Shown here in pieces: positions 25,703 to 34,353 of a DNA stretch of 64,000 bases. The notes beneath the pieces are model-generated. The model did no database searches. It was not told the origin of the DNA and worked only from the letters and a program-made list of their open reading frames with translations. This DNA is from Rhodobacter sp. GTDB lineage: Bacteria > Pseudomonadota > Alphaproteobacteria > Rhodobacterales > Rhodobacteraceae. The position numbers were made by a program, and so were the translations under genes. The stretch covers positions 1-64,000 of the forward strand of contig JAIXUH010000012.1 in NCBI GenBank assembly GCA_027484145.1, in the 5' to 3' direction. Each line of letters opens with the position of its first letter. The stretch's first letter is position 1.

Positions 25703-26917
25703 TCAGGAGGGGCGCGTCACCGTGATCTGTGTCACATCACAGTTTCCGCCGCGGAACGCGCCCGCGCAAGAGGTGAGGTAAAAATTCCACATCCGGCGAA
25801 AGCGGTCGTCAAAGCCCAGTTTGGCCACGTCTTCCCAGCGGTCGTTGAACACCTCATGCCAGCGGCGCAGGGTCTGGCTGTAGCTTTCGCCAAACTCGAT
25901 CGAGCCTTTGACATGCAGGCCCGCCCGCTCCACCTCGGCGCGCAAGACGCCGGGAGCGGGCAACATGCCACCCGGAAAGATGTATTTCTGAATGAAATCA
26001 ACACCGCGCTTGTAGATATGCCAGCGATGGTCGGGCACGGTGATGATCTGCAGCGTGGCGTGGCGGCCCGGTTTCAGACGCTCGCGCAGCACACGGAAAT
26101 AGGTGGGCCAATAACGCTCCCCCACGGCTTCGAACATCTCGATCGATGCGATGCCGTCGTAAGTGCCAGCCTCATCGCGATAATCTTGCAACTTGATCTC
26201 GACAAGGTCAGACAGCCCCGCCTTGGCAATCCGGTCCACTGCATAGTCATATTGTGCCTGACTGATGGTCAGCCCTGTCACCCGCAGGCCACGCTCCTTG
26301 GCGGCGTATTCGGCGAATCCACCCCAGCCACAGCCGATTTCCAGCACATGGTCACCCGGAACCGCGCCCATCTGGTCCACCATGCTGGCGTATTTCAGGG
26401 TCTGGGCGCGCTCCAGCGACTCTTGCCCCGTCTGAAACAGGGCGCTGGAATAGCTCATCGTGTCGTCCAGCCACAGGCGGTAAAAGTCATTGCCCAAATC
26501 GTAATGGGCGTGAATGTTCTTGCGGGCCTGCCGGCGGCTGTTCGACTGCAGCCAAAAGCGGAACTTCTCAAAGGCGCGCACAAAGCCCATGCCGGGAAAG
26601 CCATCCTGCACAACGTTGTTGTCGGGGGTCTGGATCAGGTCAAGGAAGGCCTGCAGATCAGGGCTGGACCACCAGCCATCCAGATAGGCATCGCAAAACC
26701 CCAGATCGCCTTCGCGGATCATCCGCGCGAACAGGTCGTTGTTATGGATATGCACCTCTGCCACGGGGCCGGGACGTTTGCCTTCCAGCCGAAACCTGCG
26801 TCCGTCGGGCAAGACAAAATCAATCCGCCCCTCGCCCAGACGCTTGGCCACCTCCATCACATGCCCGAAATATCGCGGCAGGCCGGATTGGCCTTTGGTC
26901 GTCGTCAGTACGTCCAT
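25703..26917 (-). CDS. cfa: Cyclopropane-fatty-acyl-phospholipid synthase-like methyltransferase
   Basis: 404 residues. The SAM-binding motif is VLEIGCGWGGFAEYAAKERG near residue 200; downstream VTGLTISQAQYDYAVDRI and the C-terminal FIQKYIFPGGMLP are typical of the Cfa family. The N-terminal lipid-binding domain is present (WWSSPDLQAFLDLI). ATG at 26917 is preceded by GGGGGGAAG; the extension to 27073 is not family-like and runs into the photolyase gene. It transfers a methylene or methyl group to unsaturated phospholipid acyl chains at the membrane. Confidence 0.9.
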   Translation of the reverse strand: MDVLTTTKGQSGLPRYFGHVMEVAKRLGEGRIDFVLPDGRRFRLEGKRPGPVAEVHIHNNDLFARMIREGDLGFCDAYLDGWWSSPDLQAFLDLIQTPDNNVVQDGFPGMGFVRAFEKFRFWLQSNSRRQARKNIHAHYDLGNDFYRLWLDDTMSYSSALFQTGQESLERAQTLKYASMVDQMGAVPGDHVLEIGCGWGGFAEYAAKERGLRVTGLTISQAQYDYAVDRIAKAGLSDLVEIKLQDYRDEAGTYDGIASIEMFEAVGERYWPTYFRVLRERLKPGRHATLQIITVPDHRWHIYKRGVDFIQKYIFPGGMLPAPGVLRAEVERAGLHVKGSIEFGESYSQTLRRWHEVFNDRWEDVAKLGFDDRFRRMWNFYLTSCAGAFRGGNCDVTQITVTRPS

Positions 26918-26973
26918 CTTCCCCCCCACGGGATCTTCACTTGCGTCTACAGTTTCAGATACGTGCAGCCCGC

Positions 26974-28383
26974 TCAAGAGTTTCGTCCCGCATAGGCTTC
27001 CAGCGCGCGGGCGCGCCCGGCGGCCAGATCGACCATCGGGGCCGGATAGGCCGCCGCAGGATCCAGCGCCCAAGACTTGGGCATTGCGTCGAAGTAAGAC
27101 AACGCAAGCTGGCCGGGGCGGCGCGACATCTCTGCGATGAAGCGGCGGCGATACTCGGCCTTTGGATCAAACTTTTCGGCCTGCGACGCCGGGTTGAAAA
27201 TGCGAAAGAACGGGGCCGCATCGGGGCCAGACCCGGCAGCCCATTGCCAGCCCATCGCATTGGCGGCAGGGTCCCAGTCCACAAGACATTCGGCAAACCA
27301 GTCAAGGCCCACCTTCCAATGCGTCATCAGATGCTTGGTCAGATAGCTGGCCGCGATCATCCGCGCGCGGTTGTGCATGCGGCCCGTCACATACATCTCG
27401 CGCATGGCGGCATCGACAAACGGCTCGCCCGTCCGCCCGCGCCGCCAGCGTTCGGCATCCGGGTTATCGCCGCGCCATGGAAAGCTGTCCCATTCCGGCT
27501 TCCAGTTGGCCTGCACGATATGCGGCGTGTGGTGCACCAGATGGTAGGAGAATTCGCGCCACACCAGTTCCTTCAGGAAGGTTTCGGCGTCGCCCTTCCC
27601 TTCGTGCAAGGCGCGCCAGCCAGCATGCCAGATCATGCGCGGGCCGATTTCGCCATAGGTCAGGTTCTCGGACAGGCCCGATGTACCGTCGACGGCGGGC
27701 AGATCACGCGCCGCGACATAGCCCGCCACCGGACCAGCAAGGAAACGGTGCAGACGGGCAAGAGCCGCCGCTTCGCCCACCTGAACATGGGCTTGCACTA
27801 CCCCGGCGCCCCGGCGCATCGCCGCGCCAAGTTCCCAGTCAGCCAAGCGGTCACTGGCGGGGGCGGGTGCGGCGCGCAGATGGGTGGGCGCGGCGGCGGG
27901 TGCGTCGACATCGCGGCCCCTCACCGCACGCCAGAACGGCGTGAACACACGGTAGAACCCACCCGTGCCGGTTTCCACCGACCATGGCTCGAACAACAGA
28001 TGCCCGGAAAAGCTTTTGGGCGCAGGCCCTTGCTCCTTGAGCGCGGATTTCACGGCAGTATCGCGCGCCACCGACGCTGGGTCATACAGGCGTGACCACC
28101 AGACGCCTGTCGCCCCGGTTTCCGCAGCAACCGCCTGCAAGACCGCCAGTGCCGGCCCACGCCGCAGCGTCAGCGACAGGCCAAGACGTGCAAGATCATC
28201 GGCAAAGGACGCGATCGACAGGCCAAGACGCCACTTCGGCGCGGCGCCCAAAGCCTCGGTCTCTGGGTCCAATATGAAAAGGGCGACCAGCGGCCGCCCT
28301 GATGCCACCGCTTCAGCCACCATTGGCTGGTCCGACAAGCGCAGGTCGCGCCGGAACCACAGGATCAAAGGGGCATCAGTCAT
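26974..28383 (-). CDS. phrB: Deoxyribodipyrimidine photo-lyase
   Basis: 469 residues. The N-terminal alpha/beta domain begins PLILWFRRDLRLSDQPMVAE; the C-terminal FAD domain holds RMHNRARMIAASYLTKHL, WFAECLVDWDPAANAMGWQW and FFRIFNPASQAEKFDP. This is a CPD class I photolyase that repairs UV dimers in light using FADH. Start at 28383 is the first Met before the conserved strand. It sits upstream of the cfa-like gene, separated by 56 bp. Confidence 0.93.
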   Translation of the reverse strand: MTDAPLILWFRRDLRLSDQPMVAEAVASGRPLVALFILDPETEALGAAPKWRLGLSIASFADDLARLGLSLTLRRGPALAVLQAVAAETGATGVWWSRLYDPASVARDTAVKSALKEQGPAPKSFSGHLLFEPWSVETGTGGFYRVFTPFWRAVRGRDVDAPAAAPTHLRAAPAPASDRLADWELGAAMRRGAGVVQAHVQVGEAAALARLHRFLAGPVAGYVAARDLPAVDGTSGLSENLTYGEIGPRMIWHAGWRALHEGKGDAETFLKELVWREFSYHLVHHTPHIVQANWKPEWDSFPWRGDNPDAERWRRGRTGEPFVDAAMREMYVTGRMHNRARMIAASYLTKHLMTHWKVGLDWFAECLVDWDPAANAMGWQWAAGSGPDAAPFFRIFNPASQAEKFDPKAEYRRRFIAEMSRRPGQLALSYFDAMPKSWALDPAAAYPAPMVDLAAGRARALEAYAGRNS

Positions 28384-28552
28384 GAGGGCGGCAAGCATCC
28401 TTGTTTTGTCATTATACGGCGCAGCGGTTCAAACGGATCACCCGCACCCCATTCACCGGATATCAGGATCTGGATCGGCCCGCAGCAGCAGCAGGCCAAA
28501 GATGAGGGACGACAGGGCGGCGGTCAAAAAGCCAGCCCCCGCCCTGCCCCCG

Positions 28553-29782
28553 CTACAACGCGCGGTCCAGCGCCGCGATCAGGCGCGTCACGTCATCGGC
28601 GCTGGTGTAGTGCGCCGCACTCATCCGCAAAACACCCTTGTTCAGGTCGATGCCCATCGCCGTCAACGGGCGGACGGCATAGAAATGCCCCCCCCAGCAG
28701 GCAATGCCATCCTGCCCCAAAGCCACCGATACCGGCTCTGCCGGGCGATCCAGTTCCACCGCCACGGTTGGCGCGCGCCGTGCCGCATCGCGCGGCCCCA
28801 ACAGACGCAGGTCATTGCGCCCCGCCAGATAGTCCAACAGGGGCGCGATCACCGCCACCTCTTGCGCACGCATCAGATCATGCACCGCGCTATTGCGGCT
28901 GGCCGCATCCCCTGTGACCCCATGCGCCGCAGCCATGGCATCCACATAATCGGCCATCCCGGCACAGGCCGCGATCTGCGCATGGTCGGGCCCGGCCGGG
29001 GTGTGCCGTTTATAGAGCGTGCCATGGTTGAAGTAATGCCCCTGCCCCGGCAGTTCCATCCCGAACCCCTCGCGCAGCACCATGATCCCCTGATGCGGGC
29101 CAAAGGTCTTGTAAGCCGAGAACAGGTAAACATCGCAGCCCAAGGCCGCTACGTCAGGAAAGCCATGGGGGGCGTAGCTCACGCCATCCACCACCGTGCG
29201 CGCACCTGCCGCCTGCGCCATGGCGCTGATTGCCGCCACATCGTTGATCTCGGCAATCACGTTGGAACAATGCGGAAAGCAGACCAGCCGCACCCGGCCA
29301 TCGGCAAGCAGTGCACCCAGATCGGCCGGGTCCAGCGAGCCTGTCGCCGGATCAATCTGCCATTCGCGCACCTCGATCCCGTCGTCGGCCAACCGCCGCC
29401 AGACGCCCGAATTTGCCTCGTGGTCCTGATTGGTGACCACAACCGCCCCGGTTCCGCCCTTCAGCCAGCCACGCACGGCCTGTGCCAGCACATAAGTGTT
29501 CGCACTGGTCGACGGACCAAACGACACCTCTTCGCGCGCCACATTCATCATCGCGGCAAGGCGGGTGCGCGCCTCGTCCATCTCGGCCCCGCCCGCCTGC
29601 GCCCCCGGATAGGGGCCATAGGGCTGCACCTTGCGGTCGGTGAAAAAGCGGGTCAGCCGATCCACCACCTGACGGCAGGGATAGCTGCCGCCCGCATTCT
29701 CGAAAAACGCATGCGACGACAGCACCGGGCTGGAAAACGCCGGGAACTGCGCGCGCACAAAATCCATATTCATCTGGGTCAT
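28553..29782 (-). CDS. Class V aminotransferase (cysteine desulfurase-like)
   Basis: 409 residues, PLP fold type I. SHAFFENAGGSYPCRQVVDR opens the fold, and GAVVVTNQDHEANSGVWRRL, ARTVVDGVSYAPHGFPDVA and the PLP-lysine segment DVYLFSAYKTFGPHQGIMVL follow. No catalytic Cys motif of IscS/SufS is obvious, so it may be a related lyase or selenocysteine-lyase-like protein. Start at 29782 (MTQMNMDF). It stands alone, 199 bp after acuI. Confidence 0.85.
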   Translation of the reverse strand: MTQMNMDFVRAQFPAFSSPVLSSHAFFENAGGSYPCRQVVDRLTRFFTDRKVQPYGPYPGAQAGGAEMDEARTRLAAMMNVAREEVSFGPSTSANTYVLAQAVRGWLKGGTGAVVVTNQDHEANSGVWRRLADDGIEVREWQIDPATGSLDPADLGALLADGRVRLVCFPHCSNVIAEINDVAAISAMAQAAGARTVVDGVSYAPHGFPDVAALGCDVYLFSAYKTFGPHQGIMVLREGFGMELPGQGHYFNHGTLYKRHTPAGPDHAQIAACAGMADYVDAMAAAHGVTGDAASRNSAVHDLMRAQEVAVIAPLLDYLAGRNDLRLLGPRDAARRAPTVAVELDRPAEPVSVALGQDGIACWGGHFYAVRPLTAMGIDLNKGVLRMSAAHYTSADDVTRLIAALDRAL

Positions 29783-29981
29783 AGGGGCCCCTCTTGCCAC
29801 TTGTCGCCTCATCCACCCGGAACGCAAGACCTGCCCGCAGTATACGCATCCCGAACTTTGGCAGGTCTTCCAGCCGAGCCGACAGGGGCACCAAAACCCA
29901 TGACCGGCAGACCCGCCTGCCCGGTCCGGGCGCGCAGATCAGGGCAAGGCTACCCCGCCCCCGTTGGCCGTGTAAAGACCT

Positions 29982-30971
29982 TCAAAGGGTGACATCCACC
30001 ACAATGCGGCCCTGCACCTCACCCTTCAGGATCGCCGCCCCCAGATCGGGCAGATCGCCCAGACCGACGGTGCGGATCATGCCTTCCAGCTTGTCCAGCG
30101 GCAACTCGCGCGACAGCCTGTCCCATGCCACCACCCGCCGCGCATAGGGCACAAAGACCGAGTTGATGCCCAGCAGGTTGATGCCGCGCAACAGGAACGG
30201 CACCACGCTGGCGGGTAGCGCTGATCCCCCCGCCAGACCCACCGCCGCCACGCTCGCATCCATCTTCATCTGGCCCAGCACCCGCGCCAGCATCGCGCCA
30301 CCCACGGCATCAATGCAGCCCGCCCAGGTTTCGCTTTCCAAGGGGCGCTTGACCGTATCGGCAAGGTCCGCGCGCGGCACGATCCGCGCCGCGCCAAGAT
30401 CGCGCAAGTAACCTTCGGTCTCGGGCCGCCCGGTCACCGCCGCCACCTGATAGCCAAGATGCGCCAGAATCGCCACCGCAACCGACCCGACGCCCCCCGC
30501 CGCCCCGGTCGCCAGCACCTCACCCTTGGCGGGGGTCAGGCCATGTTCCTCCAGCGCCATCACCGCCAGCATCGACGTGAACCCCGCCGTGCCGATCGCC
30601 ATCGCTGCCCGCGCGGTCAGCCCGTCGGGTAAGGGCACCAGCCAATCCGCCTTGACCCGTGCCTTTTCGGCATATCCGCCCCAATGCGACTCGCCCACCC
30701 GCCATCCGGTCAGCACCACCCGATCACCGGGGCGATAGCGCGCATCATCCGACGCCTCGACCACGCCCGCGAAATCAATGCCCGCCACATGCGGCCATGT
30801 CCGCACCAGACCGCCACCCGTGCCCGACAGGCACAGGCCGTCCTTGTAGTTCAGCGTGGAAAACTCCACCCTTACCGTGACATCCCCGGCCGGCAAGGCG
30901 GTCTCGGGCACCTCGGCCAGACGCGCCAGCGCCGGCTCATCGCCGGTCTTTTCCATCACCAAGGCACGCAT
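29982..30971 (-). CDS. acuI: Acrylyl-CoA reductase-type MDR oxidoreductase AcuI
   Basis: 329 residues, zinc-independent medium-chain dehydrogenase of the YhdH/AcuI group. The N-terminus MRALVMEKTGDEP, the substrate loop STLNYKDGLCLSGTGGG and the Rossmann stretch VLATGAAGGVGSVAVAILAH are typical. An excellent GGAGG site precedes ATG 30971. In Rhodobacteraceae, AcuI reduces toxic acryloyl-CoA to propionyl-CoA with NADPH, as in DMSP or 3-hydroxypropionate metabolism. No dddP/dmdA-like genes are nearby. Confidence 0.9.
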   Translation of the reverse strand: MRALVMEKTGDEPALARLAEVPETALPAGDVTVRVEFSTLNYKDGLCLSGTGGGLVRTWPHVAGIDFAGVVEASDDARYRPGDRVVLTGWRVGESHWGGYAEKARVKADWLVPLPDGLTARAAMAIGTAGFTSMLAVMALEEHGLTPAKGEVLATGAAGGVGSVAVAILAHLGYQVAAVTGRPETEGYLRDLGAARIVPRADLADTVKRPLESETWAGCIDAVGGAMLARVLGQMKMDASVAAVGLAGGSALPASVVPFLLRGINLLGINSVFVPYARRVVAWDRLSRELPLDKLEGMIRTVGLGDLPDLGAAILKGEVQGRIVVDVTL

Positions 30972-31129
30972 TTTCTTTCCTCCGGTTTTCTGGGCACAGC
31001 GCCGAAACCTGCAGCACCGATGCCCCAATTTGCGCGCCTAACAGGCAATGCGCCACGGCTGACGTCAAGTCACGCAAACCTCTTTCACACCCTCTTGCCA
31101 ATCCGGCCCACCCGCACCACTTTTAGCAC

Positions 31130-31158
31130 GCTTGCGCAAAGTGGTTTGCTTTGCAAGC
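31130..31158 (+). promoter_or_regulatory. Leader hairpin before polyamine-type binding protein gene
   Basis: GCTTGCGCAAAG (31130-31141) can pair with CTTTGCAAGC (31149-31158) across TGGTTTG, with a 2-nt bulge. It begins 63-91 nt before the start codon at 31221. It could be an operator or a leader structure; the function is unknown. Confidence 0.35.
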
Positions 31159-31220
31159 ATGCCACAGAAAGGCCCGCGCAGGGGACGCAACGGCCCAAGA
31201 ACCAACACCGAGGAGAACCG

Positions 31221-32273
31221 ATGACCCACTCGAAACTTTTCTTCGCCGGCGCCGTTTCCGCCATCGCCATTGCCACTGCCGCACAGGCCGCAGACCCTGA
31301 ACTGCTGGTTTTTGATTGGGCAGGTTGGGAAATCGATGGCGCGCTCACGCAATATGTCGCCAAGCATGGCGACAAACCCACCTATTCCTTCTACGGCGAT
31401 GATGACGAGGCTTTCCAGAAGGTCAGCTCCGGTTTTCAGGCCGATGTCGCCCACCCCTGTGCCGCTTCGATTCCACGCTATCGCGACGCTGGCCTGATCG
31501 AGCCGTGGGATACCTCAAAGATCACCGCCTTTGCCGACATTGACCCGCGCATGTATGCCTCGCCCATTCTGAAGGACGACGGCGGCCAGTGGTTCCTGCC
31601 GCTCGACACCGCCTTCGCGGCCATCGCCTACAACACCAAGGACGTGCCGGTCGAGGATGTGTCCACCCTTCAGGTCTTTGCCGACCCGAAATATGCTGGC
31701 CGTGTCTCGCTGCCCGACAGCAATGATGACGTCTGGTCGCTGGCCTTCCTCGCCACCGGCGTCACCTCATGGGACAATGTGACCGATGAGCAGTTCAAGG
31801 CCGCCGCCGACTGGCTGCGCAAGGTCCACCCGAACGTGCGCGCCTATTGGGCCGACCCGGCCGAGATGACGCAGTTGATGGCCTCAGGCGAGGTTCTGGT
31901 CAGCTGGTCCTGGAACGACGGCGTCGCCCTCTTGAAGGAAGAAGGCTTCCCGGTCGAATTCAACCGCTCGCCCAAGGAAGGTGCCGCCACCTTCTTCTGC
32001 GGTCTGGTCAAGCTCAAGGACGGTCCGGGCAATGATGACAAGGCCTATGACTTTGCCAACTCGCTCCTCTCGAACGAAGGCGCAGCGGCCATTGTCGATG
32101 CCATCGGCTACGCCACCTCGAACACGGCGGCCATGGCCACGCTTCCGGCCGAGGCGCTGAAAGACGCCTACCTCGACCCGGTTACCACGACGCTGTTCAT
32201 GCAGTCGCCCACGTCGGCCGAATTCCGCGAAAAGATGATCTCCGAGTTCGAGCTGATCAAGTCAGGCTTCTGA
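31221..32273 (+). CDS. Polyamine-type ABC transporter substrate-binding protein (PotD-like)
   Basis: 350 residues with signal peptide (MTHSKLFFAGAVSAIAIATA, cleavage near AQA-AD). The mature start ELLVFDWAGWEIDGALTQYV resembles the PotD/PotF group, and YAGRVSLPDSNDDVWSLAFL and VSWSWNDGVALLKEEGFPVE match its lobes. The start has AGGAG 6 nt upstream. No permease or ATPase gene is adjacent, and a strong terminator follows at once, so it is an orphan binding protein that must work with a transporter encoded elsewhere. Confidence 0.87.
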   Translation: MTHSKLFFAGAVSAIAIATAAQAADPELLVFDWAGWEIDGALTQYVAKHGDKPTYSFYGDDDEAFQKVSSGFQADVAHPCAASIPRYRDAGLIEPWDTSKITAFADIDPRMYASPILKDDGGQWFLPLDTAFAAIAYNTKDVPVEDVSTLQVFADPKYAGRVSLPDSNDDVWSLAFLATGVTSWDNVTDEQFKAAADWLRKVHPNVRAYWADPAEMTQLMASGEVLVSWSWNDGVALLKEEGFPVEFNRSPKEGAATFFCGLVKLKDGPGNDDKAYDFANSLLSNEGAAAIVDAIGYATSNTAAMATLPAEALKDAYLDPVTTTLFMQSPTSAEFREKMISEFELIKSGF

Positions 32274-32302
32274 TCAACATCTACTTCACCTCGCAACCCT
32301 TT

Positions 32303-32338
32303 GAACCGCCGGCCGAAAGGTCGGCGGTTCTTCTTTTG
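32303..32338 (+). terminator. Strong intrinsic terminator
   Basis: GAACCGCCGGCC (32303-32314) pairs with GGTCGGCGGTTC (32319-32330), 12 bp with one G-U, capped by a GAAA tetraloop and followed by TTCTTTTG. It ends the binding-protein transcript 30 bp after its stop. Confidence 0.85.
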
Positions 32339-32461
32339 CGCGCACCCGGCCACGCGGACAGATCCCGCCATCTTTTGGCCCGCAAATCCCGAACGCCCCT
32401 TCGCTTTCCGCCCTTGCTGATGCCGCCAGGGCTGCCTATATTCATTCTTGTTCGGGGCAAC

Positions 32462-32770
32462 CCGGACTATGGTGATAAACGCACCTGCAATAGGCGGCTC
32501 GGACCCGGGGGCGGTACCCGGCGGCTCCACCAATCCACCCGTTCGTTTCGGGGGTCAGGGGCCGAAATAGGATCGACGAACGTTCAAAGAGGCCAGCTTT
32601 CACTCGGTGAGGTACCACCGTTATCGGTCCAAAAGTACAGTTGCAAACGACAACCGTGCTCCGATGGCTCTGGCTGCGTAAGCAGTTCGAACATCGAAAC
32701 TTAAGTCCTTGCGCTTAGCCGCGTAAGGCGGGGTTCGCAGGTACCTGGCAACAGAAACCTGCACCTTCCC
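32462..32770 (+). ncRNA. ssrA: Two-piece (circularly permuted) tmRNA gene ssrA
   Basis: tmRNA halves are in permuted order, as in other alphaproteobacteria. The acceptor half comes first, ending in GGCTCCACCA at 32532. A T-arm-like hairpin CCGGG-GGCGGTA-CCCGG precedes it. The coding half starts near GGGGCCGAAATAGGATCGAC (32558). GGGGCCG pairs with CGGCTCC of the acceptor end over 7 bp. The tag frame runs 32643-32678, GCA to GCG then TAA, encoding ANDNRAPMALAA. The segment 32533-32557 is removed during maturation. The RNA rescues stalled ribosomes and targets products for proteolysis. Outer boundaries are approximate. Confidence 0.92.
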
Positions 32771-32811
32771 CGTCGCCAATTGCCGAAAATTCAATTCAAA
32801 TTTGCGGCTTC

Positions 32812-32880
32812 CCCTTCTCCAAATATCCCGGGGGGAAGGCTTTGCCCTTGGGGCAAAGACGGGGGGCAGCGCCCCCCAAA
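32812..32880. repeat. Intergenic GC-hairpin repeat, copy 3
   Basis: TTCTCCAAATATCCCGGGGG is followed by TTTGCCC-TTG-GGGCAAA (32841-32857) and GGGGGGC-AGC-GCCCCCC (32861-32877). The CAAATATCCC core and G/C hairpin match the element at 11795-11862. It lies between ssrA and the flavoenzyme gene and may also terminate transcription. Confidence 0.6.
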
Positions 32881-32887
32881 CCGACCA

Positions 32888-34297
32888 TCACGCCCGCAGC
32901 ATCGCGCCGGGATTCATGATGCCCTGCGGGTCCAGTGCCGCCTTGATCGCGCGCATCGCCGCCAGTTTTGCAGGGTCGCCATAGCGTTCCAGATCGCCCA
33001 CCTTCAGCCGCCCAATGCCATGCTCGGCGCTGACCGATCCGCCCATGTCATGCACGATGTCATGCACCGTCTCCTTGATCGCGTCGCGCTGATTTTCGTG
33101 GTCCTTGCGCGAACGGCCACGCAGCGGGAACACGTTGTAATGCAGGTTGCCATCGCCCAGATGGCCAAAGCAATTGACCCGCCATTCCCCCAGTGCCGCC
33201 AAGGCCGCTCCGGCCCGCGGGATGAACGCGGCCACCGCCGACAGCGGCAGACTGATGTCATGGCTGGAAACGGCCCCAATTCTCCGGTTCGCCTCGGGAA
33301 TACTCTCGCGGATCTTCCACAGCGCTGCCCGCTGGCTTTCACTGGCGGCAATCACCCCGTCCAGCACCAGCCCCGCATCATCTGCTTCAGCGTAAAGCGC
33401 CGCCATCGCCTCTTCGGGGGCAATTTCGCGCGGCAGGCCCAGCTCGATCAGCACAGACCACTCCGGGACGGGCGACAGCGGCACCGTCACCTCGGGCATT
33501 ACCTCGGCCAGAAAGTCAAAACCCATCCGGTGGATCAGTTCAAAGGCCGAGATCATGCCCGACAGCCGCCCCTCGGCCAGTTCCAGCAGGCGCAGCGCCG
33601 CCGCGGGCGATGGTACGGCCAACAACGCGGTGACCTGCGCGGCCGGGCGCGGGAACAGCCGCAGGCTGGCCGCCGTGATCACCCCCAAAGTGCCCTCTGA
33701 CCCGATCAGCAGGTGGCGCAGGTCATAGCCGGTGTTGTCCTTCCGCAGCCGCTTCAGCCCGTGCAGGATGCTGCCATCGGGCAAGACCGCCTCCAGCCCC
33801 AGACACAGATCGCGCGTATTGCCATAGCGCAGCACGTTCAGCCCGCCCGCATTGGCCGCCAGATTGCCCCCGATGCGCGCCGACCCTTCGGATGCCAGCG
33901 ACAAGGGAAACAACCGCCCCACCCCTGCCGCATGGGCCTGCACATCGGCCAGAATCATCCCGGCTTCGACCTGCATCACGTTTTCATCCGCGAACATCCC
34001 GCGCAGCGCCGTCATCCGTTCCAGCGACAGGATCAGCGGGGCCGGACCTTCGGGCATGATCTGCCCGCCCACAAGGCCGGTGCCGCCGCCCATCGGCACA
34101 ATCCCCACCCGCGCCGCCGCACAGGCCCGCACCACATCGGCCACCTCGGCGGTGCTGCGCGGCGCAGCGATGGCCCCGGCCACCCCGCGCCAACGACCGC
34201 GCGGTTCTTCCAGATCGCGCGGCGCGGGCGGCCGCAACACACCCGGCAGGCGGTTCGACAGGTCTTGGGCAAAATCAGCGGTGCAAGCGTTCAGCAT
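32888..34297 (-). CDS. FAD-linked oxidase, GlcD/D-lactate dehydrogenase type
   Basis: 469 residues. The PCMH FAD-binding domain includes VGIVPMGGGTGLVGGQIM and the motif ARIGGNLAANAGGLNVLRYG. The C-terminal FAD-oxidase_C domain has NCFGHLGDGNLHYNVFPLRG and GGSVSAEHGIGRLK. This is the subgroup of D-lactate, glycolate and D-2-hydroxyglutarate dehydrogenases; the exact substrate is not determinable. ATG at 34297 has a GGAGGCCCT site; the upstream ATG pair at 34309-34312 overlaps that site. No glcE/glcF subunits are adjacent. Confidence 0.87.
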   Translation of the reverse strand: MLNACTADFAQDLSNRLPGVLRPPAPRDLEEPRGRWRGVAGAIAAPRSTAEVADVVRACAAARVGIVPMGGGTGLVGGQIMPEGPAPLILSLERMTALRGMFADENVMQVEAGMILADVQAHAAGVGRLFPLSLASEGSARIGGNLAANAGGLNVLRYGNTRDLCLGLEAVLPDGSILHGLKRLRKDNTGYDLRHLLIGSEGTLGVITAASLRLFPRPAAQVTALLAVPSPAAALRLLELAEGRLSGMISAFELIHRMGFDFLAEVMPEVTVPLSPVPEWSVLIELGLPREIAPEEAMAALYAEADDAGLVLDGVIAASESQRAALWKIRESIPEANRRIGAVSSHDISLPLSAVAAFIPRAGAALAALGEWRVNCFGHLGDGNLHYNVFPLRGRSRKDHENQRDAIKETVHDIVHDMGGSVSAEHGIGRLKVGDLERYGDPAKLAAMRAIKAALDPQGIMNPGAMLRA

Positions 34298-34353
34298 CAG
34301 GGCCTCCATCACGGCCCTTTCCTATGCCAGTGCCGCACAGAAGGAAACGCCGC

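Noticed and set aside
32500-32532. Separate tRNA gene ending in CCA
   Set aside because: It lacks anticodon and D arms and pairs with the distant GGGGCCG; it is the acceptor half of tmRNA.
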